Notes under the pieces: generated by a model
What the model saw: the letters and a program-made list of their open reading frames with translations, nothing else
What the model was told of the DNA's origin: nothing
Databases searched by the model: none
Source of the DNA: Pseudanabaena mucicola FACHB-723
GTDB lineage: Bacteria; Cyanobacteriota; Cyanobacteriia; Pseudanabaenales; Pseudanabaenaceae
Reading direction: 5' to 3'
NCBI RefSeq assembly: GCF_014696385.1
Contig: NZ_JACJQB010000035.1
Coordinates: 1-35,711, forward strand
Length of the DNA: 35,711 nt
In this document: one piece after another, positions 17,424-24,863 of the stretch
How positions within the stretch are numbered: position 1 is the stretch's first letter
Layout: every line of letters starts with the position of its first letter
Translations under genes and position numbers: made by a program

Positions 17424-17426
17424 CCC
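17379..17426 (-). promoter_or_regulatory. Candidate programmed -1 frameshift signal (GGGGG slip site, spacer, stem-loop)
   Basis: On the minus strand, chaperone codons GCG GGG GAG contain five consecutive G (17426-17422), allowing the P-site GGG tRNA to re-pair perfectly one base back. Seven bases later (AGTCATA) begins a stem: GGCTACCCCTCA (17414-17403) pairs with TGAGGAGGTAGCC (17391-17379) as 12 base pairs with one bulged A and an 11-base loop. The spacer length suits a stimulatory hairpin. The A-site codon GAG would re-pair poorly with GGA, so it is not a textbook X XXY YYZ heptamer. Confidence 0.65.
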
Positions 17427-17716
17427 GCCGTAGTTACATTTTTGGGTTGCACTTGTCCAAAAAAGTCTTGTAAATACACAAAATCTGGTAAAAATAGCTG
17501 TTCCAGATGTTGCGGTGTAACTTTGGTTAGGCTTCCTAATTTGGTGATCGCTTGACTCATCAATAAAAAAACCAGATCAAGATTGCGATCGCGATTTGCT
17601 AATTCCTGCACAATCAACTCATCCTTTGCCGTCAACAGTCGCATGGAGCCATGATCATGTAATTCCCCATCACTGACTAATCCCTTCGGCAATTGAAAAT
17701 CAAACTCTGCATTCAT
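17414..17716 (-). CDS. Phage-like tail assembly chaperone of the CIS
   Basis: 100 residues (MNAEFDFQLPKGLVSDGELH...). The pattern of a short beta-rich N-terminus with D(G)xxHxxGxMRLLTAKDEL, then helices AITKLGSLTKVTPQHLEQLF, matches the Mu gp41-like tail assembly proteins found in phage tails and eCIS loci. Such chaperones bind the tape measure protein and are classically made in two forms by a frameshift. Here the zero-frame stop is followed immediately by an overlapping -1 frame. The gene follows the 977-residue membrane protein on the same strand, separated by 115 bp holding two palindromes. The ribosome binding site is weak (GAGAACC region). Confidence 0.8.
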   Translation of the reverse strand: MNAEFDFQLPKGLVSDGELHDHGSMRLLTAKDELIVQELANRDRNLDLVFLLMSQAITKLGSLTKVTPQHLEQLFLPDFVYLQDFFGQVQPKNVTTAGES

Positions 17717-17750
17717 AACTATTAGTGGTTCTCAAAAATTGAACTTACCG

Positions 17751-17772
17751 ATACAGCGCAAAGCGCTGTATT
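17751..17772. repeat. Small perfect palindrome ATACAGCGC-AAAA-GCGCTGTAT
   Basis: Nine-base perfect arms (17751-17759 and 17764-17772) around AAAA, located between the tail chaperone gene and the larger palindrome. A half-site-like CAGCGCTTTG occurs near 35575. It could be a small dispersed repeat or an operator; nothing decides between them. Confidence 0.6.
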
Positions 17773-17779
17773 AAAACCC

Positions 17780-17829
17780 AGAGCAATTTTTAAAAGCGCC
17801 GCTTCGCGGCGCTTTTAAAAATTGCTCTG
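17780..17829. repeat. Long palindromic element sharing its core with 14411-14451
   Basis: Arms 17780-17803 and 17807-17829 are complementary except for one bulged T. The centre is GCGCCGCTTCGCGGCGC and the outer arms are CAGAGCAATTTTTAAAA and its complement. It ends two bases after the stop of the 977-residue gene and may terminate it. The core is the same as in the hypF-hypC hairpin, but the outer arms are different and again self-complementary. Confidence 0.8.
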
Positions 17830-17831
17830 TA

Positions 17832-20765
17832 TTACTTTTGACTAGGTGGCACTTCCGATGGCGCGAGCGTACCGCCCGATTGTTGATTGGGAGATGCAGG
17901 AATTAACGGTGAGTCAATCTCAGGCACAGCCAAATCTGGCGCTAACATCGGTGGCGGCTCATCGGCTTTAGGAGCAGGTGGTGGAGCAATCGTCTGGACA
18001 ATGAACGATCGCATGATCATCTGTCCATCGGGATTAGTCACCTTGAGCGTGTAAGTCACCTCGGCAGATTTAGGGCTGAGGGGTAAAGCCAATTGTCCAA
18101 CCGCCGCAACATTGCCAGGGGCAGGCAGCAAATCAATCTTAGCGGCGGCAGAAGCTTCCACTTTCCAAGCAAGGGTCAACACCGTGGGAACATCAGGATT
18201 GAGATTGAAAGAATATTGCGGTAATGCTTCCTGTCCATTGACCTTCAATTCGAGGATTTTGGCAGGATATGGCGCAATTTTAGTAAGCTCAGTTTTGCGT
18301 GTTAGACCAACTGCTTTAGGGTCAGCTTTGGGATCAACCTTAGGCTCGGCGGCGGGTCTTGTCGGTGCGATCGCAATTTCAAACACATAATTACCCGAAG
18401 CAGTTGCCTCCGTGGGAACACTCTTACAAATCAGTTGATCCTCAGCAATTGTGCAGTAGGGACGCAACGCTCGCGGCAGCCCTTCAGTCATCGAAAACTG
18501 CAAAGGTGGACTCTTCACCTCACCCTCAGGCGTGCGCCCGACAATAGTTATTTCTCGGACTTGACTAACATTGCCAATCCGCCAATTGAGCCTTACTTCA
18601 TTATCGAGATCAGGTTTGGGCTTGATGATGCCCAGATTACTCGCACCTTGGGCAATACCCACCGCCGAGAAAAACACCTGTTGCTCTAACCGATTTGCGA
18701 TCGCATTGGCATCCCCAACCTTAGTCACACTCTCTGGGCTTGGCGATGGAGCAGGAACGGGAGCAGGTTCGGCGGGCGCTGATTCAGGATTAGCAGGTTG
18801 AGCTTGCGCCACTGGTGCAGGCGTGAGATTAGGCAACAATGGCTTGGACTCTGTATAGAGAGGCTTAGTCGTCGCAAATTCTAAAATCTCCGCTTGGGGA
18901 ATCGGCTCTACTAAAATTTTGGTAGTTTTGACAGGGGCAATCGTTCTTGTTTTCGAGTTTTTTGATGATAAGTTCATCTGAAAAATATACTCACTGGGCT
19001 TACGCGCATCGGTGGGTACATTTTGACAAAGTAATTCGCGATCGATCACACAATATTCTTTCAATTCAGGCGGAATGCCCTTACTAAAGTTGTAGGTGAT
19101 AGGCTGACTCAACACCTTACCATCGGTGGATTGTCCCTCGATGGCAACTTCACTGATTAATTCGGGATAGGTGATCCGCCACCGTAACCGAATTGCTTCA
19201 TTGGAAACCTCTTGATAAGTAGATGACTCAGATGTAAATTCAACGACTTGCGGCACATCGGGTTGACGGAAAAAGATCCACCAAATCAGAAAGATCAAAG
19301 CTCCAATTAAGCCCAAAATGCCAATTAGCAATAAAACAAACTGCCACCAAGGACGTGACGGCAGCAATAAATTACTGGGATAACGATCATTGGGTAAAAA
19401 TGCCCCCTGTTTATCTTCAATTTCAATGATGAAATTCAAATAGCGATCGCTTAAAAAACGGGGCTTACATTTTTTAGTCGGGACAACTTCAATATTGATT
19501 CTTGCCGTGCCGAAGGGTGCAAGTTTTACCTCTTCAGGAATGATCGTATAGACCAACAATCCTTCCTGTTCAGGGCTAGTTGCCCTCAAGAGTAATTCAC
19601 GGGCAACATTGCCATTACTTCGCAAGCGCATTTCATAGATTGATGGCTGGCGATCAACTCGCGTTAATAAAGTCACCAACTGCACATCCAGTTGATAGGT
19701 GGGCAAAATTTCGAAATAGGCAATATCTAGTAACGCTAATTCAGGATTGTTGGCGGAATGTACACGGATAGTCGGAGCATAGAGTCCTGCCCAAGCATCG
19801 GTTGGCGGCTTGAAAATAATCGTGATTTGCCCTTGGGTATCAGGGTTGAGGGGCAGACCTTCGGCGGCTTCGACAATACCCGCAAGGGCTAAACCTTCGG
19901 GATAGTAAATCGAAAACCATTTAGGATCGAGGTCAGGGACAGTGACGCGAAAGCGATCTACCCGTTCCGAGCGATTGGCAACGGAAATCATCACTTGCCA
20001 GACCTCTCCCGATCGCATTTGATGCGGGTTGTCCGATGCGGTGCGCGGTAAGGTGACAAAAGTGGGATCGTTGACCCGCAGCACTTCTTGAATCGCAGGC
20101 TGGACAATGACACGACCCTTATATTGAATCGGCGTATGCTCAGGATAATGCTGAGGTGCATCGATGATCAGGGTGTAATTGTAGTCATTGGGCGGCGTAG
20201 TAGGCGGCACTTGCACCTGAAACACCACTTCGCAGCTTTGTCCGACACTAAGCGCTAGGCTCTCGGAGGGAAAAGGACACCAAGGATAAATCGAGCTGGA
20301 GTCTTGATCGATCGCGACGCTAATTACGGCACTGCGATCGCCCTGATTGGTGACGGTGACACAGAGATCAAAGCTTTCCCCCGTTGTGACGGCGACTGTC
20401 CCCGATGGATTGAGGATGATGGAGAGTGGTCGAATAGTTGGTGATACTGATGACATTGCCTCTAGGCTGTCAGTATTTTGTTGCCGACGAAAATCAATCT
20501 CGTAGTAAGTGATCCCCTGATTTTGTCGTGTTTCAATAAATCCTTGATTAATTAAATCCGTAACCTCGATGCGGGTCTCCTCTAGCTCTGCCTCGATGTA
20601 GGTGGCGATTGCTTCGAGGGTTGCCTCTCGCTGGCGCATCATCCAGTTAATAATCTGTTGTTGTCTTGGGGATAATGTCAAAATATCCGCCATACTAAAC
20701 CCTGCATTCGTTGCTGTATCACTGTTGTCAGCATTGGCAGCAAATATGGTTGATTCACTCCTCAT
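17832..20765 (-). CDS. Large single-TM protein with N-terminal winged-helix-like and Ig/COG1470-like domains; candidate CIS membrane anchor
   Basis: 977 residues; an in-frame ATG at 20693 (MADILTLSPRQQQIINWM) may be the true start. Residues 25-92 look like a winged helix (HTH pattern LEAIATYIEAELEETRIEVTDLINQGFIETR). About 110-455 is a run of beta-sandwich domains of the kind described as alternative or NEW3-like Ig repeats (VTVTNQGDRSAVIS, VSVANRSERVDRFRV). One TM helix lies at about 475-498 (FVLLLIGILGLIGALIFLIWW). After it come two homologous ~120-residue beta domains (each with LRWRI/LNWRI, CxxxxxLLCQNVPTDA / CTIAEDQLICKSVPTEA), Pro/Ala-rich linkers and a final beta domain. No enzyme motif. 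It sits directly upstream of the tail chaperone. Cyanobacterial CIS are known to be thylakoid-anchored in some species, so an anchor role is a reasonable inference, not shown. Confidence 0.8.
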   Translation of the reverse strand: MRSESTIFAANADNSDTATNAGFSMADILTLSPRQQQIINWMMRQREATLEAIATYIEAELEETRIEVTDLINQGFIETRQNQGITYYEIDFRRQQNTDSLEAMSSVSPTIRPLSIILNPSGTVAVTTGESFDLCVTVTNQGDRSAVISVAIDQDSSSIYPWCPFPSESLALSVGQSCEVVFQVQVPPTTPPNDYNYTLIIDAPQHYPEHTPIQYKGRVIVQPAIQEVLRVNDPTFVTLPRTASDNPHQMRSGEVWQVMISVANRSERVDRFRVTVPDLDPKWFSIYYPEGLALAGIVEAAEGLPLNPDTQGQITIIFKPPTDAWAGLYAPTIRVHSANNPELALLDIAYFEILPTYQLDVQLVTLLTRVDRQPSIYEMRLRSNGNVARELLLRATSPEQEGLLVYTIIPEEVKLAPFGTARINIEVVPTKKCKPRFLSDRYLNFIIEIEDKQGAFLPNDRYPSNLLLPSRPWWQFVLLLIGILGLIGALIFLIWWIFFRQPDVPQVVEFTSESSTYQEVSNEAIRLRWRITYPELISEVAIEGQSTDGKVLSQPITYNFSKGIPPELKEYCVIDRELLCQNVPTDARKPSEYIFQMNLSSKNSKTRTIAPVKTTKILVEPIPQAEILEFATTKPLYTESKPLLPNLTPAPVAQAQPANPESAPAEPAPVPAPSPSPESVTKVGDANAIANRLEQQVFFSAVGIAQGASNLGIIKPKPDLDNEVRLNWRIGNVSQVREITIVGRTPEGEVKSPPLQFSMTEGLPRALRPYCTIAEDQLICKSVPTEATASGNYVFEIAIAPTRPAAEPKVDPKADPKAVGLTRKTELTKIAPYPAKILELKVNGQEALPQYSFNLNPDVPTVLTLAWKVEASAAAKIDLLPAPGNVAAVGQLALPLSPKSAEVTYTLKVTNPDGQMIMRSFIVQTIAPPPAPKADEPPPMLAPDLAVPEIDSPLIPASPNQQSGGTLAPSEVPPSQK

Positions 20766-20788
20766 TTTACGCAGGACTTTTTATGAAT

Positions 20789-20827
20789 GGGACAAGTTAA
20801 TGAGACAAGTTAACGGGACAAGATTTT
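20789..20827. repeat. Three tandem 13-bp repeats in the divergent CIS intergenic region
   Basis: GGGACAAGTTAAT, GAGACAAGTTAAC and GGGACAAGATTTT follow one another with exact 13-base period between the divergent starts of the 977-residue gene and the 76-residue gene. The conserved part is G(G/A)GACAAG(T/A)T. Period 13 is not a helical repeat. It may be a slippage-derived repeat or a multi-site operator for this divergent CIS promoter region. Confidence 0.75.
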
Positions 20828-20913
20828 GCGTACACTTTAGTATCAAGGATACAACTCAATGTATTCCGAAAAGTTTAAGCAAGCACAAATTACTAAATTC
20901 GTTAAATATTGCT

Positions 20914-21144
20914 ATGAATCAGGATGAACTCAGAGATCGGCTAAATCTGGAAATGGAAACCGTGAGCATCAATCAGCTCACGGAATTGGGGAACCTTGCG
21001 ATATCGATGGGGTTAATTGCAGGACATGGCTTTCATGGTGGCAAGTATGAAATTCTCCGCCAAGGCAAAGTAATCCTGCTCCCAGCCAAAGAAGCGACAA
21101 CCTATCTAGAACAGCTTATTCACACTGTAACTGAAGCAAAATGA
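20914..21144 (+). CDS. Small protein coupled to the CIS AAA+ ATPase
   Basis: 76 residues from the ATG at 20914 (MNQDELRDRLNLEMETVSIN). A much longer in-frame extension upstream to 20602 is antisense to the 977-residue gene and is rejected. The product is a small alpha/beta protein with LNLEMETVSINQLTELGNLAISMGLIAGHGFHGGKYEILRQGK; no catalytic motif is visible and I do not recognise a named domain. Its TGA overlaps the ATPase ATG (ATGA at 21141-21144), so the two are translationally coupled and probably act together. Likely promoter region: the 148-bp divergent gap with the 13-bp repeats. Confidence 0.78.
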   Translation: MNQDELRDRLNLEMETVSINQLTELGNLAISMGLIAGHGFHGGKYEILRQGKVILLPAKEATTYLEQLIHTVTEAK

Positions 21145-23189
21145 CCGCATCTAGCCAGACGATCAGTAGTGCGGCATGGCTACAATCTAGCCAACGCGAT
21201 TTATTTAGTGCGATCGCAAAAATACGCTTTACCTTAGAAAAAAATATTGCTAGTCGTAATGGTAAAACTGGTGAAGGTGACGAAATTAGCAAAACTATCG
21301 TCCCAAGTTTTGAACCTTCAGCCCTAAATTTTGACAGTCATCTATCGCAACTATGCGACAAATTCAATCTGTCGCGTTTTGAAAGAGATATTTTGCTGCT
21401 CTGTGCAGGGATGGAATTTGATTCAAGTTGGGGATTACTCTGTGCCGAAGTTATCAATGACCCAAAGCAAAACTATCCCACCTTTAATCTTGCCATGTCG
21501 GCATTAGAGCTTCCTGACTGGTCAGCTCTTGCTCCTGCTTCCAATTTACGCCAATGGCATATGGTGGAAATTGGTGCGGGGAATGCCCTCACCTCCAGCC
21601 CTCTCCGCATTAATGAACGAATTTTGCATTATTTGATGGGCGATCAACATCTAGATGAACGCTTGTTACAAATTCTCGAACCAGTTATTTCTAATTCTGT
21701 CCAGATTAATTCGCACCAGCAAATTACCGATCAGGCAATTTCTACTTGGGTCAATGCTGCCGAATCTAGTGATGTTAATTATTTGCCCGTACTACAACTA
21801 TGCGGTGAGGATGTAACCAGTAAAATTGCGATCGCCTCTGATATTTGCAGCAATCTGGAATTAAAACTTTACAAAATCCCTGCCAGTTTACTACCCCATG
21901 ATTTAGGTAATCTGCAATTAATTGCTCAACTTTGCGATCGCGAATATACCCTCAACGATATTGCTCTCTTGCTAGATTGCGATCGCGATGAAGCTCCTAA
22001 TCAAAACCAAGATCTCGCCATTGGCTATCTAATTGAGATTTTAAAATGTCCAATGATCATTAGTAGCCAAAGCCGTCGCCGCCAACACCAACGCTCGATC
22101 ATCACCTTTGATGTGCAGTCGCCCTCTGTCCAAGAACAACAAATCCTCTGGGAAAAGTCTCTCAGCGATCTTGCCCTCGGCAATCTTGATAGCGGGCTTA
22201 CCGATTCTCTAAATGATGATCTAAATAGTTCCATTCATCAACTCGTTTCCTATTTCAATCTTTCCCCTAGCCTGATATCTAACGCGGCGCTCAAAGCCAA
22301 AAGCACCCATCAACAGCAATCCGATCAACCATTCCATCAATCTTTATGGGATGCTTGCCGTTCCCAATCGCGACCTCGCCTAGATGAGCTTGCCCAAAGG
22401 GTAGAAACCACAGCAACTTGGGAAGATTTGATCTTGCCATCCAAGGAAAAATTTGTTCTCCATGACATCGCCGCCCATGTCCGCCAGCGCTTAACTGTTT
22501 ACGAGCAATGGGGATTTGCAGGCAGGAGTCGGCGCGGACTAGGGATTAGCGCTCTGTTTGCTGGCACTAGTGGCACGGGTAAAACGATGGCCGCCGAGGT
22601 CTTGGGCAATGAGTTAAAGCTTGATGTTTATCGGATTGACCTCAGTTCTGTAATTGATAAATACATTGGAGAAACCGAAAAGAACCTCAAGCGTATTTTT
22701 GATGCCGCCGAAGGTGGAGGGGTTATTTTGTTATTTGATGAAGCCGATGCCCTCTTTGGTAAACGCACCGAGGTGAAAGATAGCCACGATCGCCATGCTA
22801 ATGTAGGCGTTAGCTATCTATTGCAACGGATGGAAGCCTATCGCGGTCTTGCTGTCCTCACCACCAACCTCAAAAATTCCCTCGATCAAGCTTTTCTACG
22901 CAGATTACGATTTGTAATTCAGTTTCCCTTCCCCGATGCCGAGCAACGTACCGAAATTTGGCGCAGAGCCTTTCCCACACAAACGCCAACCTTTGAGTTG
23001 GACTATCTCAAACTTGGTAAGCTCAGCGTTGCAGGTGGTAATATTCGCAATATTGCCCTCAATTCCGCCTTCATTGCCGCCGATCATCGTGAGCCTGTGC
23101 AAATGAAACATATCTTGCAAGCCGCCAAAATTGAGTATATTAAACTCGAAAAACCAATGATGGATACGGAAATAAAAGGATGGGTATAG
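21141..23189 (+). CDS. CIS-associated AAA+ ATPase
   Basis: 682 residues. The N-terminal ~400 residues contain a helical/winged-helix region typical of the ATPases in eCIS loci (LCDKFNLSRFERDILLLCAGMEFD) and a degenerate AAA-like part. The C-terminal AAA+ module has Walker A GTSGTGKT (about 475-482), Walker B VILLFDEADALFGKR (about 528-542), sensor-1 LTTN and an arginine-finger region FLRRLRF. Related proteins (Afp15 type) act at the end of particle assembly in eCIS. The start overlaps the upstream 76-residue gene by 4 bp, and the end overlaps the pentapeptide gene by 10 bp, so the three form one operon. All nucleotide-binding motifs are intact. Confidence 0.93.
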   Translation: MTASSQTISSAAWLQSSQRDLFSAIAKIRFTLEKNIASRNGKTGEGDEISKTIVPSFEPSALNFDSHLSQLCDKFNLSRFERDILLLCAGMEFDSSWGLLCAEVINDPKQNYPTFNLAMSALELPDWSALAPASNLRQWHMVEIGAGNALTSSPLRINERILHYLMGDQHLDERLLQILEPVISNSVQINSHQQITDQAISTWVNAAESSDVNYLPVLQLCGEDVTSKIAIASDICSNLELKLYKIPASLLPHDLGNLQLIAQLCDREYTLNDIALLLDCDRDEAPNQNQDLAIGYLIEILKCPMIISSQSRRRQHQRSIITFDVQSPSVQEQQILWEKSLSDLALGNLDSGLTDSLNDDLNSSIHQLVSYFNLSPSLISNAALKAKSTHQQQSDQPFHQSLWDACRSQSRPRLDELAQRVETTATWEDLILPSKEKFVLHDIAAHVRQRLTVYEQWGFAGRSRRGLGISALFAGTSGTGKTMAAEVLGNELKLDVYRIDLSSVIDKYIGETEKNLKRIFDAAEGGGVILLFDEADALFGKRTEVKDSHDRHANVGVSYLLQRMEAYRGLAVLTTNLKNSLDQAFLRRLRFVIQFPFPDAEQRTEIWRRAFPTQTPTFELDYLKLGKLSVAGGNIRNIALNSAFIAADHREPVQMKHILQAAKIEYIKLEKPMMDTEIKGWV

Positions 23190-24511
23190 CTAAAGCTGCG
23201 ATCGCAATTTCTGCCCTCATCGCCCTAGTTTCAGGGACATCAGTATTTGCCGCATTTGCCGCCAATCAGAGCCATGTCGAGCAGTTGGTGAAAACCAAAG
23301 AATGTTCTGAATGCGATCTTCCCGATGCCAGACTGGCGGGGGCTGATCTCATCGGTGCAAATATCCGCGATGCCGATCTCCGTAAAGCCGATCTACGGGG
23401 GGCTAAGTTGGATGGCGCAAAATTTATGCGTTCCAATATGTTGGGAGCAGATCTTCGCTTTGCCCTGCTTTCAGGAGCCGACTTTCTCAATGCAAATCTG
23501 CTAGAGGCAAAGCTGGAAGGGGCAAATTTATTTCGGGCAAATCTCAAATATGCCAACCTCGAACGCGCCATTCTCAATCAAGCTTCCTTTAAAAATGCCG
23601 ACCTCCAATTTGCCAAACTAATCGCAGCGAATCTCAATGGCGCAAATCTAGACAGTGCTAACCTCTCCCTTGCCGAACTCGAAAAAGCTGATTTCACCAA
23701 TGCCCGCTTAAAAAGGGTCAATCTTCGCCGCGCTAACTTAAGTGACGTTAATTTCACCAGAGCCACCCTTGAAGGAGCAAGCCTACAAGGAGCAACCTTT
23801 GCAGGCGCAAATTTATTTCATACGGATTTGCGATCGAGCAAAATTGATAGTGATACCTTTTTTGAGCCTAAATGGTTTTTAGTTTGGAAAATCGTCAATC
23901 AGCGCGTAGAGGGACAGTCTCTAATTGCCGCCGATTTATCGGGTGGAAATTTTGAAAAAGCCAACCTCGCAGGAGTGGATCTTGAAGATGCAAACTTTAC
24001 TCAAGCCTATCTATTCATCACCAATCTCAGACGAAGTAATCTTGTTCGCGCCAAGTTCAACTCCGCCAATTTACGCTATGCCGATTTAACTAGAGCCAAT
24101 CTAACCGAAGCTGATTTTGCAGGGGCGCAGTTGTCCGATGCGAATCTGTCAGGGGCAAATCTCCGCCTTGCCAACCTGCGAGAAAGCATCATTAATGAAG
24201 AGACAGTGATTGATCGCAAATGGCGCACTGTCTGGCAAATCGTCAACCGTGGCGGCGAAGATAGCAATTTTAAAGGCATGGATCTAGCGGGGGCAAATTT
24301 GCGCCTAGCGCGATTACGTGGGGCGCAGCTTATCGATGCCGATCTTAGTCAATCAGACCTGCGCGGTGCTGATTTTGTCGGGGCAAATTTACAACGCACC
24401 AATTTCGCAGGAGCTAATTTAACGGGTGCAAATCTGCGGGGTGCAGTTTTGCGGGAAACCAATTTTTGCGGCGCGACCATGACCGATGGCAGCATTGGCG
24501 AATGCAAGTAG
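23180..24511 (+). CDS. Exported pentapeptide-repeat protein, paralog 3 (three-block beta-helix)
   Basis: 443 residues, starting inside the last codons of the ATPase gene. A signal peptide (AAIAISALIALVSGTSVFAAFA) ends near residue 28. Then come LVKTKECSECDLPDARL, a long pentapeptide helix, and two interrupting loops with the same pattern: DTFFEPKWFLVWKIVNQRVEG (near 225-245) and ETVIDRKWRTVWQIVNRGGED (near 340-360). Each loop is followed by a fresh helix block, and the protein ends with the cap FCGATMTDGSIGEC. It therefore has three helix blocks joined by duplicated KWxxVWxIVN connectors. Presumably lumenal or periplasmic. The overlap with a cytoplasmic ATPase gene is surprising, since the two products end up in different compartments. 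Confidence 0.93.
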   Translation: MGIAKAAIAISALIALVSGTSVFAAFAANQSHVEQLVKTKECSECDLPDARLAGADLIGANIRDADLRKADLRGAKLDGAKFMRSNMLGADLRFALLSGADFLNANLLEAKLEGANLFRANLKYANLERAILNQASFKNADLQFAKLIAANLNGANLDSANLSLAELEKADFTNARLKRVNLRRANLSDVNFTRATLEGASLQGATFAGANLFHTDLRSSKIDSDTFFEPKWFLVWKIVNQRVEGQSLIAADLSGGNFEKANLAGVDLEDANFTQAYLFITNLRRSNLVRAKFNSANLRYADLTRANLTEADFAGAQLSDANLSGANLRLANLRESIINEETVIDRKWRTVWQIVNRGGEDSNFKGMDLAGANLRLARLRGAQLIDADLSQSDLRGADFVGANLQRTNFAGANLTGANLRGAVLRETNFCGATMTDGSIGECK

Positions 24512-24527
24512 CGCTTAGTCCTGACTA

Positions 24528-24863
24528 CTAGCCCTGACCACACATAGCTTTTACCCAAAGCGCATAATTGTCCTCGATCGCAATTACGGGTAGAGCCATA
24601 ATTTCTGGCACTTCGTAGGGATGTTGCGATCGCAATTTCACCACCAAAGCGTCATAGTTTTTAGCAACAGTTTTGATTAAAAGCAAATGCTCATGCTCTT
24701 GGCAAAGTTTGCCATCCCACATATAGAAGGAAGTCATGCTAGGCATAATTTGTACACAGGCAGCAAGCTGTTCGGCAACTAAAATTTTGGCAAGCTGATC
24801 AGCTTGATTGCGATCGGGCAAGGTCGTCATCACGACTATAAATTCAAGTTCTGAATTAGGCAT
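24528..24863 (-). CDS. cutA: Divalent-cation tolerance protein CutA
   Basis: 111 residues, the normal CutA1 size. It shows the family pattern: VVMTTLPDRNQADQLAKILV, AACVQIMPSMTSFYMWDGKL, HLLLIKT and HPYEVPEIMALPV, with a C-terminal W. CutA forms a ferredoxin-like trimer and has been linked to copper and other divalent metal tolerance; its exact role is debated. It converges on the pentapeptide gene, with a 16-bp gap between stops. Confidence 0.95.
   Translation of the reverse strand: MPNSELEFIVVMTTLPDRNQADQLAKILVAEQLAACVQIMPSMTSFYMWDGKLCQEHEHLLLIKTVAKNYDALVVKLRSQHPYEVPEIMALPVIAIEDNYALWVKAMCGQG

Noticed and set aside
20602-20913. N-terminal extension of the 76-residue gene back to 20602
   Set aside because: It runs antisense through the start of the 977-residue gene; the ATG at 20914 gives a compact coupled product.
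23266-24558. Several minus-strand ORFs rich in R, A, S opposite the third pentapeptide gene
   Set aside because: They are the antisense image of the A(D/N)LxxA repeats; the plus strand has a signal peptide and caps.
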